Assembly: GCA_003150615.1 (NCBI GenBank) | Contig: QALN01000013.1 | Location: 1 to 64,000, forward strand | Origin: Flavobacteriales bacterium | Lineage (GTDB): Bacteria > Bacteroidota > Bacteroidia > Flavobacteriales > UBA1820 | DNA: 64,000 nt | Direction: 5' to 3' | Shown here: in pieces, positions 49,943 through 58,847 of the stretch | Position numbering within the stretch: position 1 is the stretch's first letter | How the letters are laid out: each line of letters begins with the position of its first letter | Made by a program: the position numbers and the translations under genes | Notes under the pieces: generated by a model | The model's database searches: none | What the model was told of the DNA's origin: nothing | Seen by the model: the letters and a program-made list of their open reading frames with translations, nothing else

Positions 49943-50686
49943 ATGAAAAGTCGGGTTGAAATCAAATCTTCTGATAGGAGATTGATGGGCGTTGTTATAC
50001 CTGCGCTCAGTGATAATGGTTTTGTTAACATCACTTTAGCTATGAAGGTCTTGTCTGATGATAGGCTTAAAAAGGGTTTATCCCCTAAGAAGCTTAATGA
50101 TATTATTAAGTATGATGGCTTTCAGGAGAAATGTAGGGAAATAATTAGTAGACTGGAAAACAGGGATTTATGTAAGCGGATAAATATCAGCCTACAAAAC
50201 AAGACCCTAAATCTTAGTGATTTAAACAAAATGGGATTGGCGTGCAGAAAGGGAAAGGGGGATGGACAGATGTGGTATATGAACCCATACCTTTTCCTTG
50301 TGGTGGCTATGGAAATGAGTCCTGAGGTTTGCGCCGATGTCGTAATGTGGTTTGTTGATAATATCGTAGGGGTAAGAAATGCAGCTGGTGACGCTTATAT
50401 AGAGATGTGCAGCAGTGTATCTTCGCTTATAAGCGATAAGAGCAATTTAAAGGAATCGCTATCAAGAATTGCTAAGGGTATAAATTTTGTTGTTTTTGGC
50501 GTACATGAGGAAGGGATAAGAAATAGGGCTTCCTTCGAGGAGTTGGATATGATAGTATCAATAGAAAGAAATATATCTTATGCTATTAAGGCTGGATATA
50601 TAAAAGACTATGATGGCGTTATAAACGATTTGGGAAGGCAGTGGAAAGACAGATGGGGTAATCCTGTTCTTAAATTGAAGTCCTGA
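49943..50686 (+). CDS. KilA-N domain protein, copy 2
   Basis: I chose ATG 49943 (MKSRVEIKSSD..., 247 residues) over the non-ATG start at 49931. It is a paralog of the protein at 48165: NGFVNITLAMKVLSDDRL replaces the DGYFDAN part. The block MWYMNPYLFLVVAMEMSPEV and the C-terminal IKAGYI segment are kept, as is a shared ARSVNIIVYGLHE/AKGINFVVFGVHE motif. The duplicates differ most in the DNA-contacting first half, so they may recognise different sites. Confidence 0.78.
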   Translation: MKSRVEIKSSDRRLMGVVIPALSDNGFVNITLAMKVLSDDRLKKGLSPKKLNDIIKYDGFQEKCREIISRLENRDLCKRINISLQNKTLNLSDLNKMGLACRKGKGDGQMWYMNPYLFLVVAMEMSPEVCADVVMWFVDNIVGVRNAAGDAYIEMCSSVSSLISDKSNLKESLSRIAKGINFVVFGVHEEGIRNRASFEELDMIVSIERNISYAIKAGYIKDYDGVINDLGRQWKDRWGNPVLKLKS

Positions 50687-50713
50687 TCTTGTCTTGTTGT
50701 TATGGTTTATGGG

Positions 50714-50744
50714 TATAGGGGATGCGAATGACGTATCCCTTATA
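50714..50744 (+). terminator. Terminator after KilA-N copy 2
   Basis: TATAGGGGAT and ATCCCTTATA form a 10-bp stem (one G-T pair) followed by TTGTTT. Confidence 0.65.
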
Positions 50745-50786
50745 TTGTTTAATAACGTATGTTGTCTTGTTTCCAAACCAAATAAG

Positions 50787-50794
50787 TATCTTTG
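50787..50794 (+). promoter_or_regulatory. -7 element TATCTTTG for the long fibre operon
   Basis: TTG at 50767-50769 with a 17-base gap precedes it. The first gene of the operon starts at 50818. Confidence 0.65.
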
Positions 50795-50817
50795 CTAAAA
50801 ACATTAATATTATTAAT

Positions 50818-51219
50818 ATGTGTAATACAGGTGGTTGTTGTCATGATCATTCGAGGGAGCGTCCTGAAGAATGCTGTCATGGTGTTAAGATAGACAAGTT
50901 TCTTAACAAATGCCCCGAGGATCCTTGTGATCCTTGCGATCGGGATTGTCAGGACGAGCCTTGTGTTGGCTATGGATGTCCTATAGTTTTATATGATAAA
51001 TGCGTCTTATACTCAGGTGATGAGTTGGTGGTGGATGGTATAGAGAAAGGTACTGATATCTCTGTCGTTGTAGACTCATTGAGGCGTATTATAGCGTCTA
51101 GGGATAAGCAGATAGATTTATACCATCGTGAGGTTCTGGATTTGAAGAAAATTATAAACGAGCTTGTCAACGCCGGTAATGGTGGCGGTGATAATGGTGC
51201 AGAAGAGGAGGTATGGTAA
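50818..51219 (+). CDS. Cys-rich fibre-neck protein, 133 residues
   Basis: ATG 50818 follows the promoter, so I reject the earlier in-frame start at 50722. The first 60 residues hold about 14 Cys in CPEDPCDPCDRDC-type clusters, likely a metal-binding or disulphide knob. Next come CVLYSGDELVVDGIEKGT and a coiled-coil helix. The same pattern (Cys, SGxxL, IxxGt, helix) occurs in the next two proteins and is typical of fibre trimerisation parts. Confidence 0.6.
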   Translation: MCNTGGCCHDHSRERPEECCHGVKIDKFLNKCPEDPCDPCDRDCQDEPCVGYGCPIVLYDKCVLYSGDELVVDGIEKGTDISVVVDSLRRIIASRDKQIDLYHREVLDLKKIINELVNAGNGGGDNGAEEEVW

Positions 51220-51455
51220 CAATGAATGGTTGTAACAAGAAACAATACAGGCCTACTGTAGACGATACGAAAGTACCGTGCTCTACGTACATGAGCACCG
51301 ATTGTATTTATCCCGGTGATAAGGTTCGTGTGGAGTCGCTGGGATTGTCCCCTAATTGCGATATGTCCGATACCCTTAATGCTATGATAAAGGCTATACG
51401 GGACAAGGATGCTGAGATACTTGAATTAAGGAGAATGATTAATAAATTGATTTGA
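51213..51455 (+). CDS. Small fibre-neck protein, 80 residues
   Basis: It contains CIYPGDKVRVESLGLSPN followed by a helix (MSDTLNAMIKAIRDKDAEIL). It is homologous in pattern to its neighbours and overlaps the preceding gene by 7 bases. Probably a trimerising linker of the long fibre; the function is inferred. Confidence 0.55.
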   Translation: MVTMNGCNKKQYRPTVDDTKVPCSTYMSTDCIYPGDKVRVESLGLSPNCDMSDTLNAMIKAIRDKDAEILELRRMINKLI

Positions 51456-51456
51456 T

Positions 51457-51876
51457 ATGAGGAATAACTGTAATCCATGTAAGCCGGAATATAGACCAGG
51501 GAACGAATGTAGTATCTACAGTTCCCAGATCATATATGATGGTCAGTCTTTTCCTGAGGCAGATATCAGGAACGGAGATGGCATGAATAGCGTAATCGAG
51601 TCTCTGGTAAGGAAGCTGGTTGCCGTATCTGGAGCAACGGCGTCCATCCAAAGGGATTCGTTTAAGGGAGTGCAGGCCGTAAGGTTAAGATACGAGCCTC
51701 TGAATGTTCTTAGCGTGACCTACTGCGGTACTATCGTACCTAACGACGGGTATGTCGTTTCTGGTAGATCCATTAAGTTCAAGAAAAGGTATTGCATGGG
51801 CGATGAGTTCGCTGATGTTAATATCGTATATACTACATTGAATAGTAATATTTTAAATACTTCATGCTATGGCTAA
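51457..51876 (+). CDS. Fibre-neck protein with beta domain, 139 residues
   Basis: The first 60 residues follow the neck pattern (CSIYSSQIIYDGQSFPEADI, then MNSVIESLVRKLVAV). The rest is a small beta domain (VRLRYEPLNVLSVTYCGTIV). It overlaps the next gene by 8 bases. It may connect the neck to the BACON proteins that follow. Confidence 0.55.
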   Translation: MRNNCNPCKPEYRPGNECSIYSSQIIYDGQSFPEADIRNGDGMNSVIESLVRKLVAVSGATASIQRDSFKGVQAVRLRYEPLNVLSVTYCGTIVPNDGYVVSGRSIKFKKRYCMGDEFADVNIVYTTLNSNILNTSCYG

Positions 51877-52183
51877 GAGAGTGTATGATATGGTCTTGGC
51901 TTCCGAGTGTGACGGTTGGGTATGTGGTGAGACACTTAAGAAAGGGTCTGTCCCAGCAGACAGGTTGGAGCTTGATTCTTTTTCAGAGGCAGTCAGGGAG
52001 CTTATAGAGCGTTTTTTCGAGGAGGGATGGTTGCCGGACATGATCTGCGATCTTGGTTGTGGTGGCGCCAGCGTGTTTGAGATTAAGCCTACTAACTTCG
52101 AGTATCCTCCTGAGGGCGGTGAGCAGATTCTGGAGATTATCGTAGGCAAGAGTGATAAATGGACTATAACTCAAGCGGAATGA
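51869..52183 (+). CDS. Protein with C-terminal BACON-like domain, 104 residues
   Basis: The first 65 residues include WVCGETLKKGSVPADRLELD and a short helix. Residues 66-104 (FEIKPTNFEYPPEGGEQILE ...) begin a BACON-like fold, the Bacteroidetes-associated module found in crAss-like phage tails. The domain looks cut short and may be completed by the partner encoded next, one base downstream of its stop. Confidence 0.55.
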   Translation: MAKRVYDMVLASECDGWVCGETLKKGSVPADRLELDSFSEAVRELIERFFEEGWLPDMICDLGCGGASVFEIKPTNFEYPPEGGEQILEIIVGKSDKWTITQAE

Positions 52184-52184
52184 T

Positions 52185-52991
52185 ATGAATAATTTAAAAG
52201 ATATTCTTGCTAAGATCGAGCAAGGCTCCTCATGGGTGTCCTACGACAAGATTTCCGGTACCGGTCCCGACAAGGTGGCGATCAAGGTAGAGCCGGGATG
52301 GATGGGTAGGTTGCCTAGGGAGACTTACGTAGCGGTCGAGAAAGGCAAGGTAACGAAACTCGCTACCATAACCCAGAAGGGTATGGAGCGGGTGAGCGTA
52401 GATCCGGCCAATATCATGTTCGACATGGAGGGTGGGACGGCGGTCATCAACGCCAAGCTTAACTCCGCCTCGGTCAAGGCCTCCTGCCTTACCCTTGGTG
52501 GTTCGGTAAGTAAATGCTATATGGTGTCTATGAACGTCAACGGGTTATCCGTTAAGATACCTGACGAGGATAGCAGATACGTGGTGTACGCCGATCCTGA
52601 GGATCCGGGAGCCACTGACCTGTATGACGCTAGCTTCGTTATAGCCATGCCTAAGAATATGGATAACGAGGAGCATCATGAGATGTTCGTCTTGAATGGC
52701 AAGGTTGTTAATATCAATCAACAGCCTAATGATATACCTTATATTATACTTGATCATGACTTTGATAACGTGACTAGTGAGAACGGTCAGGTTGTTATTG
52801 ATATTAAGTCTAACACTGAGTATGATATTGAGCTGGTATGTTGCACTTGCGGCGATGGCAGCGAGGAACCGGAGCCGGAACCACCCTTTAACGTGGATCC
52901 GCAAAAGTTGACGCTTAATAAGGATGGTGATACTCAAATCGTGAGGGTAGAGGCCGGAGATAATGTTTCATGGAGAATAGAGGAGGATTGA
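52185..52991 (+). CDS. BACON-like domain protein, 268 residues
   Basis: Residues 15-70 contain WVSYDKISGTGPDKVAIKVE followed by KLATITQKG, a BACON-type domain. Residues 75-170 are a second beta domain. The C-terminus contains NVDPQKLTLNKDGDTQIVRV, another BACON start, which continues into the next gene. BACON domains are thought to bind mucin or carbohydrate in the gut. The gene ends one base before the giant fibre gene. Confidence 0.7.
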   Translation: MNNLKDILAKIEQGSSWVSYDKISGTGPDKVAIKVEPGWMGRLPRETYVAVEKGKVTKLATITQKGMERVSVDPANIMFDMEGGTAVINAKLNSASVKASCLTLGGSVSKCYMVSMNVNGLSVKIPDEDSRYVVYADPEDPGATDLYDASFVIAMPKNMDNEEHHEMFVLNGKVVNINQQPNDIPYIILDHDFDNVTSENGQVVIDIKSNTEYDIELVCCTCGDGSEEPEPEPPFNVDPQKLTLNKDGDTQIVRVEAGDNVSWRIEED

Positions 52992-52992
52992 C

Positions 52993-55900
52993 ATGGCAAG
53001 GGAAGTAGATAAGAATTGCGTTGAGGGTAATTGCTTTGCCATTAACGACAAGAGCCATGGGGTAGGCGATAATAAGCTTAACATCGTATACAAGGCTAAT
53101 TACACCGGTCAGATCTGTACGGCTAAGTTCCGTATAACGTCAAAGGACGGTAGTGTTGTTAAGGAGTATATGATAGCCCAAGATGCCAAGCCCTTTTATT
53201 ATAATATCAAGATGGTTCAGCCGTTTACCAAGGATGACTGTCTAGCCAACCAGCACGGTTCGGTTGTCTTGTATGTGGTTGAGGAACGGACGTACAAGTC
53301 GTTTATCTCACAGGAGGACGCCGATGCCAAGGCTATGGAGGATATAGCCCTAAATGGTCAGGCATACGCCAATGAGCATGGTGAGTGTATAACTGACATC
53401 TGGTATAACGAGGAGCAAAGGAAAACCTTTATCCGTAACAATTGTGATAAGTTCAGTGATGGTCAGGAATATGTTTACATCGTTCCTGAGGGTAAGTACG
53501 TGTCTTCTATCTCTCAAGAGGACGCCGATAGGAAGGCTATTGAGGATATTGAGAAGAACGGTCAACAACAAGCCAATTTGGAGGGTGAGTGTAAGCCTAA
53601 GGAGAATATTTATTATGGTAAGTTTAGCAAGACCTTTACCCGTAACAATTGCGACTCCACTCAATACGGAACGGATGTGGTTGTTAATGAGACGATGGTT
53701 ACAGGAGACTTTAGATCCATCGTATCTCAGGAGGAGGCTAATAAGTTAGCACAAGCCGCTGTAGAGGCTCAGGGTCAGGATATAGCTAATATCAAGGGTA
53801 ATTGTGAGAAGATACCGGTATTTACCGGATCGTATTCTAAGGTATTCCAGAGAACCAATTGTCCTGAAGGTTCTACTCCTATTGACTTCACTGTGGACGA
53901 GAAGATGTGTTCTGGCTATCCGTTCACTTCTACAGTATCACAGGATGCCGCCAATAAGCTGGCGCAGGATGCTGTTGAGGCGCAAGGTCAGGCTATCACC
54001 AACGAGCGTGGCGATTGTCAGACTAACGTCTACTATAACGTTAGGATGGAGAAGACAGTCACTAGAAACAATTGCGATGAGTTCCATATCGGTCAACCTT
54101 ATACTTATGTTGTAGCCGCTGGTAAGTACTTCTCTATTTTCTCTCAGGAGGATGCTGACAATAAGGCTAAGGCCGATCTTGAGGCTAACGCCCAACAACA
54201 AGCTAACCTTGAAGGTGAATGTAAGGAGAAGGTCGTATATCATGGTAAATACAGTAAGGAATTTACCCGTAATAATTGCGATGAGACCCAGTACGGTACT
54301 AAGGTTGTTGTAGACGAGACTATGGTGACAGGAGACTTTAGGTCTACCGTGTCTCAGGAGGACGCTAATAACAAGGCTAAGGCCGCTGTTGAGGCTCAAG
54401 GTCAGGACGTGGCTAACGTGAAAGGTAAGTGTGAGAAAGTTCCTGTATATACCGGTACTTATACACGTACGTTTACCCGTAACAATTGTGGTACTGGTAC
54501 TGGTGGAACTTATACGGTAAACGATAGAATGGTTGATGGTTATCCATTTACTTCCACCGTGTCTCAAGAGGATGCCAACAGCAAGGCTAAGGCTGCCGTT
54601 GACGCCCAAGGACAGGCTCTCGCCAATATCCATGCCCTTTGTACGTACACTGGCCGTGCTTCCTTGGAGTTCACGAGAAACAACTGTGGTGAGTGCAAGA
54701 TCGGATCTAAGGTGATGATCACTCAAGATATGGTAGAAGGACACCCATTCCAGTCCAACGACTCCCAGACCGCTGCTGACGCTATGGCTATGACCGCAGT
54801 ACAAGCTCAAGGGCAGGCTTTGGCTAATACCAAGGGTACTTGCTCTAACGCTACTATGTATACCGGTAAGGCTAGCTTCGAGTTTACGAAGAGCAATTGT
54901 GGCGCTAATCAGGTAGGAGATCCGTTCACCGTAACACAAGATATGGTGGAAGGTCATCCGTTCCAGTCTTGCGTATCTCAAGATGAGGCTAATTTAGTGG
55001 CTATGGCCGCTGTAATGAATCAAGGCCAGAAGATAGCCGATGAGCAAGGCACTTGTCATGAGGCTTCTAAATATACCGGTCATTATAGCGAGGCGTTCGA
55101 GAAGAATAACTGTCCGTCCGGTCTTATCCCGTCTTCAGTTACCGTTACTGAGGCCGATGTAACCGGAGGCCCATTCTACTCATACGAGAGCCAGTTCGCC
55201 GCTGATGAGCTTGCTAAGGCCGCTGTCAAGGCACAAGGTCAGGCCATAGCCAACGATCGTGGTACTTGTGATGAGTTGAAGATATATGTCGGTAATTATA
55301 GTAAGGAGTTCACTCCTAAGTGTCCTACTTGCCAGTATGCTGATCCTATTACCGTAACCCCGGATCTTATGGGTCAGTTCTTCACCTCTACCCGTTCACA
55401 AGAGGAGGCTGACGCTTTGGCTAAGGCCTACATCGATAGGATGGGTCAGGCGTTCGTTAACAAGAACTATGATGACACGTGTCATACTAAGGATGAGCAA
55501 CCGGTTTGGAAGACTATCGAAACCGTATGCAAGGATTGTATCTCTAAATTACATCAACGTAATACCAATACCTGCTACACTGATCCTGATAATCAAGAGC
55601 GGTATATAGCTGGTGGTAATAAGATATGCTTCTGGTTTGGTACGGCATCTAAGGCCTTCACTCGTCAATGTGAGGATGGTGGGGTTGGAAGCTCCGTTAC
55701 CGTGACTCAGAATGATGTTACGGATCCAAGTCCTAGCTCTGATGGCAAGTTCAAGTCATGTGTATCTCAGGCTGACGCTAACGCCAAGGCATTGGCGGCT
55801 GTTACGGCTCAGGGACAGAGCGTAGCTAACTCGAAGGGTACTTGTACGTGGACAGGAAGCTATACCGGTCAGGTCCAGAAGAACAATTGCGCTGATGGCG

Positions 55901-57486
55901 GCGTAGGAGACATGGTATCCGTAAGCAGCAGCAAGCTTTCGGGACATCCGTACACCTCCAACATATCTTTGGCTGACGCCAATAAGAAAGCTGAGAATGC
56001 CGTTCGTGGAGCTGAGGGTCAGGCTTACGCCAATAAGAACGGAGGATGTACCTGGACTTACGTGGCAAGCCGTGACTTCTATAAGAACAACTGCGCCGAA
56101 GGCGGGGTAGGCCAGAGGATAACGGTGACCTCCACACAAGCCAACGGCGGCACGGCTATCACCAGCAAGGTTTCTTTGGCGGATGCCAGAAGCAAGGCAG
56201 AGCAGATCCTAGATCAGAAAGGACAAGATTACGCTAACCAGCATGGCACTTGTGTATGGACCGGTACTGGAAGCGCTACTTTCTACAAGGATAATTGCGG
56301 CTCTTGTAAACAAGGTGTGGCTATATCAGTTCCTTATAGCTCGTTAGGATTAGATCCTATAACATCAACGGTCTCTCAGGCTGACGCCAATAACAAGGTT
56401 CAAGAGGCATTCAGAAGCAATTCAGCTACCAGAGCCGCCGCTCAAGCTTACGCTAATAAGAACGGAGATTGCGAGGACACTCCTCCTAATTGGAGTGTTT
56501 GGAGCTATAATGGCGGAAACTATTGCTCAGGTGGTGATGTTTGGGCTATGTATAGAAGGACTGATAGCACTGGATGTCACTCTGACGAGATTGAGGACAG
56601 GTTGCATGAGTATTGCGATTGTGGATGTTCAGGTGGTTCTTGTGATAGCTGTTGTGATCCTAATTCTTGGAGTAGAATAGGAGAGGCTGAGTGTAGATCT
56701 GGCGAAAGTGTAGCTTTATATAGAAATGATTGTGGAAGAGAGGAATATCAAAGCTATGGATCTGCTTGCTGTAATATGATCGGTTTCCAAGGAGGATCTG
56801 TTACTAGTAGGAATTGTCCATCTGATAGACCTTGTGGAGTAACGATCTCCTATCCGGATGTACCTTCTGGATCTATATGCGCTTCTAGCACGTCTTCTGC
56901 CAACGCTCAGGCTAGCGATAAGATAGAGATTTTTAGATCTCAAGCTCAGGCATTAGCGGATGCGGGTTGCAGTGGAAGAGTATGTAATGATTATGTAGAG
57001 GCTACTGCTACCAAGCAAGGTTGTCCGTCAGGATGTACGGCTCCGAAGGCTTCCGCTTACTGGGTTTCTGGCGGAAACAATGGCGCTTGGTGTAAGTGTA
57101 ACGGTGATAAGGCCGCACTTACCGCCGCGGCACAGGCTGACGCACAGAGACTAGCGCAGGAAAAAGCCAACGCTATGGAATGCGATTGCCCCAAAACATG
57201 GAGCGCCGACGCTATGCTGAGCGGTGATCCTTGTAATGGCCTGTCTGGTTCTACATCCACCTTAAGGTGCTCCTATGAAGTGTCTTACAATAATCAATGT
57301 GGATCATCTAAATCAATAACTGTAACTGTTACTGGTCTGAATGATCATGGACAAACCGTTACGGCTGGAAGTACTACCGTAAGTATACCTACTGGGTCTG
57401 GTAAAAAAACCGGTGTCATAGGTTTTGATTCAGGAGTACGATGTGGGTCTATAAGTGTTTTTGGAAAAGGAGCTGGGAACTGTTAA
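52993..57486 (+). CDS. Giant DUF5977-repeat tail fibre with switchable C-terminal tip
   Basis: This 1,497-residue protein starts with a BACON-like segment (residues 15-70). About 15 canonical repeats of 60-70 residues follow, each with F.RNNC, a TS.VSQEDAN helix and an AQGQ.IAN..G.C end, then two or three divergent, Cys-rich repeats. The last helix (KAALTAAAQADAQRLAQEKA) and MECDCPK are encoded by DNA that recurs twice, inverted, downstream. The final 95 residues form a beta tip ending GNC. It probably binds the host cell. The tip can be replaced in frame by two silent alternatives at 57565-57853 and 59167-59422. Confidence 0.85.
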   Translation: MAREVDKNCVEGNCFAINDKSHGVGDNKLNIVYKANYTGQICTAKFRITSKDGSVVKEYMIAQDAKPFYYNIKMVQPFTKDDCLANQHGSVVLYVVEERTYKSFISQEDADAKAMEDIALNGQAYANEHGECITDIWYNEEQRKTFIRNNCDKFSDGQEYVYIVPEGKYVSSISQEDADRKAIEDIEKNGQQQANLEGECKPKENIYYGKFSKTFTRNNCDSTQYGTDVVVNETMVTGDFRSIVSQEEANKLAQAAVEAQGQDIANIKGNCEKIPVFTGSYSKVFQRTNCPEGSTPIDFTVDEKMCSGYPFTSTVSQDAANKLAQDAVEAQGQAITNERGDCQTNVYYNVRMEKTVTRNNCDEFHIGQPYTYVVAAGKYFSIFSQEDADNKAKADLEANAQQQANLEGECKEKVVYHGKYSKEFTRNNCDETQYGTKVVVDETMVTGDFRSTVSQEDANNKAKAAVEAQGQDVANVKGKCEKVPVYTGTYTRTFTRNNCGTGTGGTYTVNDRMVDGYPFTSTVSQEDANSKAKAAVDAQGQALANIHALCTYTGRASLEFTRNNCGECKIGSKVMITQDMVEGHPFQSNDSQTAADAMAMTAVQAQGQALANTKGTCSNATMYTGKASFEFTKSNCGANQVGDPFTVTQDMVEGHPFQSCVSQDEANLVAMAAVMNQGQKIADEQGTCHEASKYTGHYSEAFEKNNCPSGLIPSSVTVTEADVTGGPFYSYESQFAADELAKAAVKAQGQAIANDRGTCDELKIYVGNYSKEFTPKCPTCQYADPITVTPDLMGQFFTSTRSQEEADALAKAYIDRMGQAFVNKNYDDTCHTKDEQPVWKTIETVCKDCISKLHQRNTNTCYTDPDNQERYIAGGNKICFWFGTASKAFTRQCEDGGVGSSVTVTQNDVTDPSPSSDGKFKSCVSQADANAKALAAVTAQGQSVANSKGTCTWTGSYTGQVQKNNCADGGVGDMVSVSSSKLSGHPYTSNISLADANKKAENAVRGAEGQAYANKNGGCTWTYVASRDFYKNNCAEGGVGQRITVTSTQANGGTAITSKVSLADARSKAEQILDQKGQDYANQHGTCVWTGTGSATFYKDNCGSCKQGVAISVPYSSLGLDPITSTVSQADANNKVQEAFRSNSATRAAAQAYANKNGDCEDTPPNWSVWSYNGGNYCSGGDVWAMYRRTDSTGCHSDEIEDRLHEYCDCGCSGGSCDSCCDPNSWSRIGEAECRSGESVALYRNDCGREEYQSYGSACCNMIGFQGGSVTSRNCPSDRPCGVTISYPDVPSGSICASSTSSANAQASDKIEIFRSQAQALADAGCSGRVCNDYVEATATKQGCPSGCTAPKASAYWVSGGNNGAWCKCNGDKAALTAAAQADAQRLAQEKANAMECDCPKTWSADAMLSGDPCNGLSGSTSTLRCSYEVSYNNQCGSSKSITVTVTGLNDHGQTVTAGSTTVSIPTGSGKKTGVIGFDSGVRCGSISVFGKGAGNC
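57095..57206 (+). repeat. 112-bp inverted repeat, expressed copy (fibre gene)
   Basis: All 112 bases are identical to the reverse complement of 59423-59534. With one mismatch the similarity reaches left to about 57087. Its inner 74 bases (57118-57191) match 57854-57927 inverted, with one mismatch. It encodes the last helix of the fibre repeats, up to the tip junction. Confidence 0.93.
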
Positions 57487-57505
57487 GATTCTGATGTATA
57501 ACAAA

Positions 57506-57538
57506 AAAAAAGGAGAGGCTAATAAGTCTCTCCTTTTT
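57506..57538. terminator. Shared bidirectional terminator between two fibre tips
   Basis: AAAAAGGAGAG and CTCTCCTTTTT form an 11-bp stem with an A-run before and a T-run after, so it works in both directions. It sits between the expressed tip and the inverted silent tip. A near-identical stem is at 59128-59162 beside the third tip. Confidence 0.85.
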
Positions 57539-57564
57539 ATTAAAAACCATAACAGCAGTGATTG

Positions 57565-57927
57565 TCAACAATTACCTGAATCATGACCAGAGATTGTTAC
57601 ATCTCCACATACCACTTCTCGGCTAAAATACACACTTCCACTCTTGCTTCCAGATCCTGCGGGAATTGTAAAGCTAGCGCTATTGACCTGCTCTTCTCCG
57701 TTTTGTGTATACCCTATACCACTCACAGAACCAGATATAGATCTACCACATTGATTATTATACGTAATCGTAAATCCTCTTGATGTGACAAGTTGCTCAT
57801 GACTCATGCAATCATTATTCATAGATACAGACCATGACCACGTCTTCTGCTCCGGGCAATCGCATTCCATAGCGTTGGCTTTTTCCTGCGCTAGTCTCTG
57901 TGCGTCAGCCCGTGCCGCGGCGGTAAG
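57565..57927 (-). pseudogene. Silent fibre-tip cassette 2 (inverted)
   Basis: On the minus strand this carries 74 bases of the fibre repeat and then, in the same frame, an alternative tip (PEQKTWSWSVSMNNDC ... VVCGDVTISGHDSGNC, stop at 57565). The tip is homologous to the expressed one: both have an ITYNNQCG or VSYNNQCG strand, an IPxGSG segment and a CG.(V)TI..GNC-type end. It lacks a promoter and a normal start. An ATG at 57870 is internal to the conserved MECDCP. Inversion of 57192-57853 would attach it in frame to the fibre. Confidence 0.88.
57854..57927 (-). repeat. 74-bp inverted repeat, silent copy 2
   Basis: It is identical to the reverse complement of 57118-57191 except for one base (A to G in the CACAGG/CACGGG segment). 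The homology stops abruptly at both ends, which defines a compact crossover region. Confidence 0.92.
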
Positions 57928-58010
57928 TTGGTAGTTTCATCAACCTCTTTTATTCTATTTTCGATAGAAATGACTAATATTGTATCACTAACATTAAAAA
58001 AAGTAAGACT

Positions 58011-58112
58011 ATGACATGTACTAAGAAAAAGAAGATGGCAGAAGGAGGCAAAGTCTCCGAGAAAAAGAAACCTCAAATGAAATGTGGAGGCAAGGTTAAG
58101 AAAAAGAAGTAA
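58011..58112 (+). CDS. Tiny Lys-rich protein, 33 residues
   Basis: The peptide starts MTCTKKKKMAEGGK and ends in KKKK; more than a third of its residues are Lys. Very small basic proteins of this kind are common in crAss-like and other large phages and may bind DNA or the capsid interior. A hairpin (58117-58138) follows immediately, consistent with a transcribed gene. It lies inside the segment bounded by the outer 112-bp inverted repeats. Confidence 0.55.
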   Translation: MTCTKKKKMAEGGKVSEKKKPQMKCGGKVKKKK

Positions 58113-58116
58113 CAAC

Positions 58117-58138
58117 AGGAGGGGTATATCCCCTCCTC
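58117..58138 (+). terminator. AGGAGGGG/CCCCTCCT hairpin
   Basis: A perfect 8-bp stem lies 4 bases after the Lys-rich peptide gene and 13 bases before the next gene. It may attenuate readthrough or protect the transcript. Confidence 0.55.
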
Positions 58139-58150
58139 AGTATTTAGCAT

Positions 58151-58846
58151 ATGAAAAATTCAGAATTTGTATCTAGGATCATGAATGACATGAACTCCAT
58201 TAACAAGGACGCTCATGTCAGTAGGAGGTGGATATTATCCATAGGCAGACAAAAAGCAAGGTCTTATATAGCCCAGAAATACGCTGACGGTACTTTGTTC
58301 GGCGAGGAATCGTTATACACCCATATCAATTGCCTGGAGATGGAGAGAGTTCGGAAGGTTGATTGCTGTTTTGATGAGTTCAAGTTATGCCGGATTCTTA
58401 TGAGATCTAAGAAAAGGTTGCCCGATATGATATATACCCGTATAGGACCGGCTATCATCAAAGTATCAAACATCATGGATGATATTATATTTACCTCCAT
58501 ATCGTTAAGAAAATACGCTAACAACAAGGAACGTAAATACGGGAATATAGATCAATACTATTATTATGTCAATGATGGATATATCTATATACCAGATATT
58601 AACATAGAGGCTATAAATGTTGATCTTATAACTCTCGACAGAAAAGCGGCGTTAGAGCTAGGGGGATGTGGAGCTGAAAAAGATAAGCCATGTACATCTC
58701 AATGGGATTATGATTTCATATGCCCAGACAAACTTCTTGAATATGTGGTTTTCGAAACATTAAGGGAAACTGTAACCAAATTGCAGATCCATACGGATGA
58801 GAACCCGGATATGGATATTAATAAGAAAACACAAAAAATTCAATAA
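58151..58846 (+). CDS. Neck/ring-like structural protein, candidate
   Basis: This 231-residue protein begins with a long helix (VSRRWILSIGRQKARSYIAQ) and continues with a beta part containing DMIYTRIGPAIIKVSNI and GYIYIPDINIEAI. It ends with a helix LEYVVFETLRETVTKL. That is the general order of phage neck adaptor/ring proteins and matches the position between fibre and tail genes in crAss-like phages. The assignment is tentative. It lies inside the region bounded by the outer inverted repeats at 57095 and 59423. Confidence 0.5.
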   Translation: MKNSEFVSRIMNDMNSINKDAHVSRRWILSIGRQKARSYIAQKYADGTLFGEESLYTHINCLEMERVRKVDCCFDEFKLCRILMRSKKRLPDMIYTRIGPAIIKVSNIMDDIIFTSISLRKYANNKERKYGNIDQYYYYVNDGYIYIPDINIEAINVDLITLDRKAALELGGCGAEKDKPCTSQWDYDFICPDKLLEYVVFETLRETVTKLQIHTDENPDMDINKKTQKIQ

Positions 58847-58847
58847 C

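Noticed and set aside
53938..54981. A 347-residue leftward gene inside the giant fibre gene
   Set aside because: It is a repeat-driven shadow frame: the regular fibre codons produce a long open complement with repetitive low-information sequence.
57891..58115. A 74-residue leftward frame
   Set aside because: It overlaps the silent repeat and the opposite strand of the Lys-rich peptide gene; its leucine/phenylalanine-rich sequence is the complement of Lys codons.
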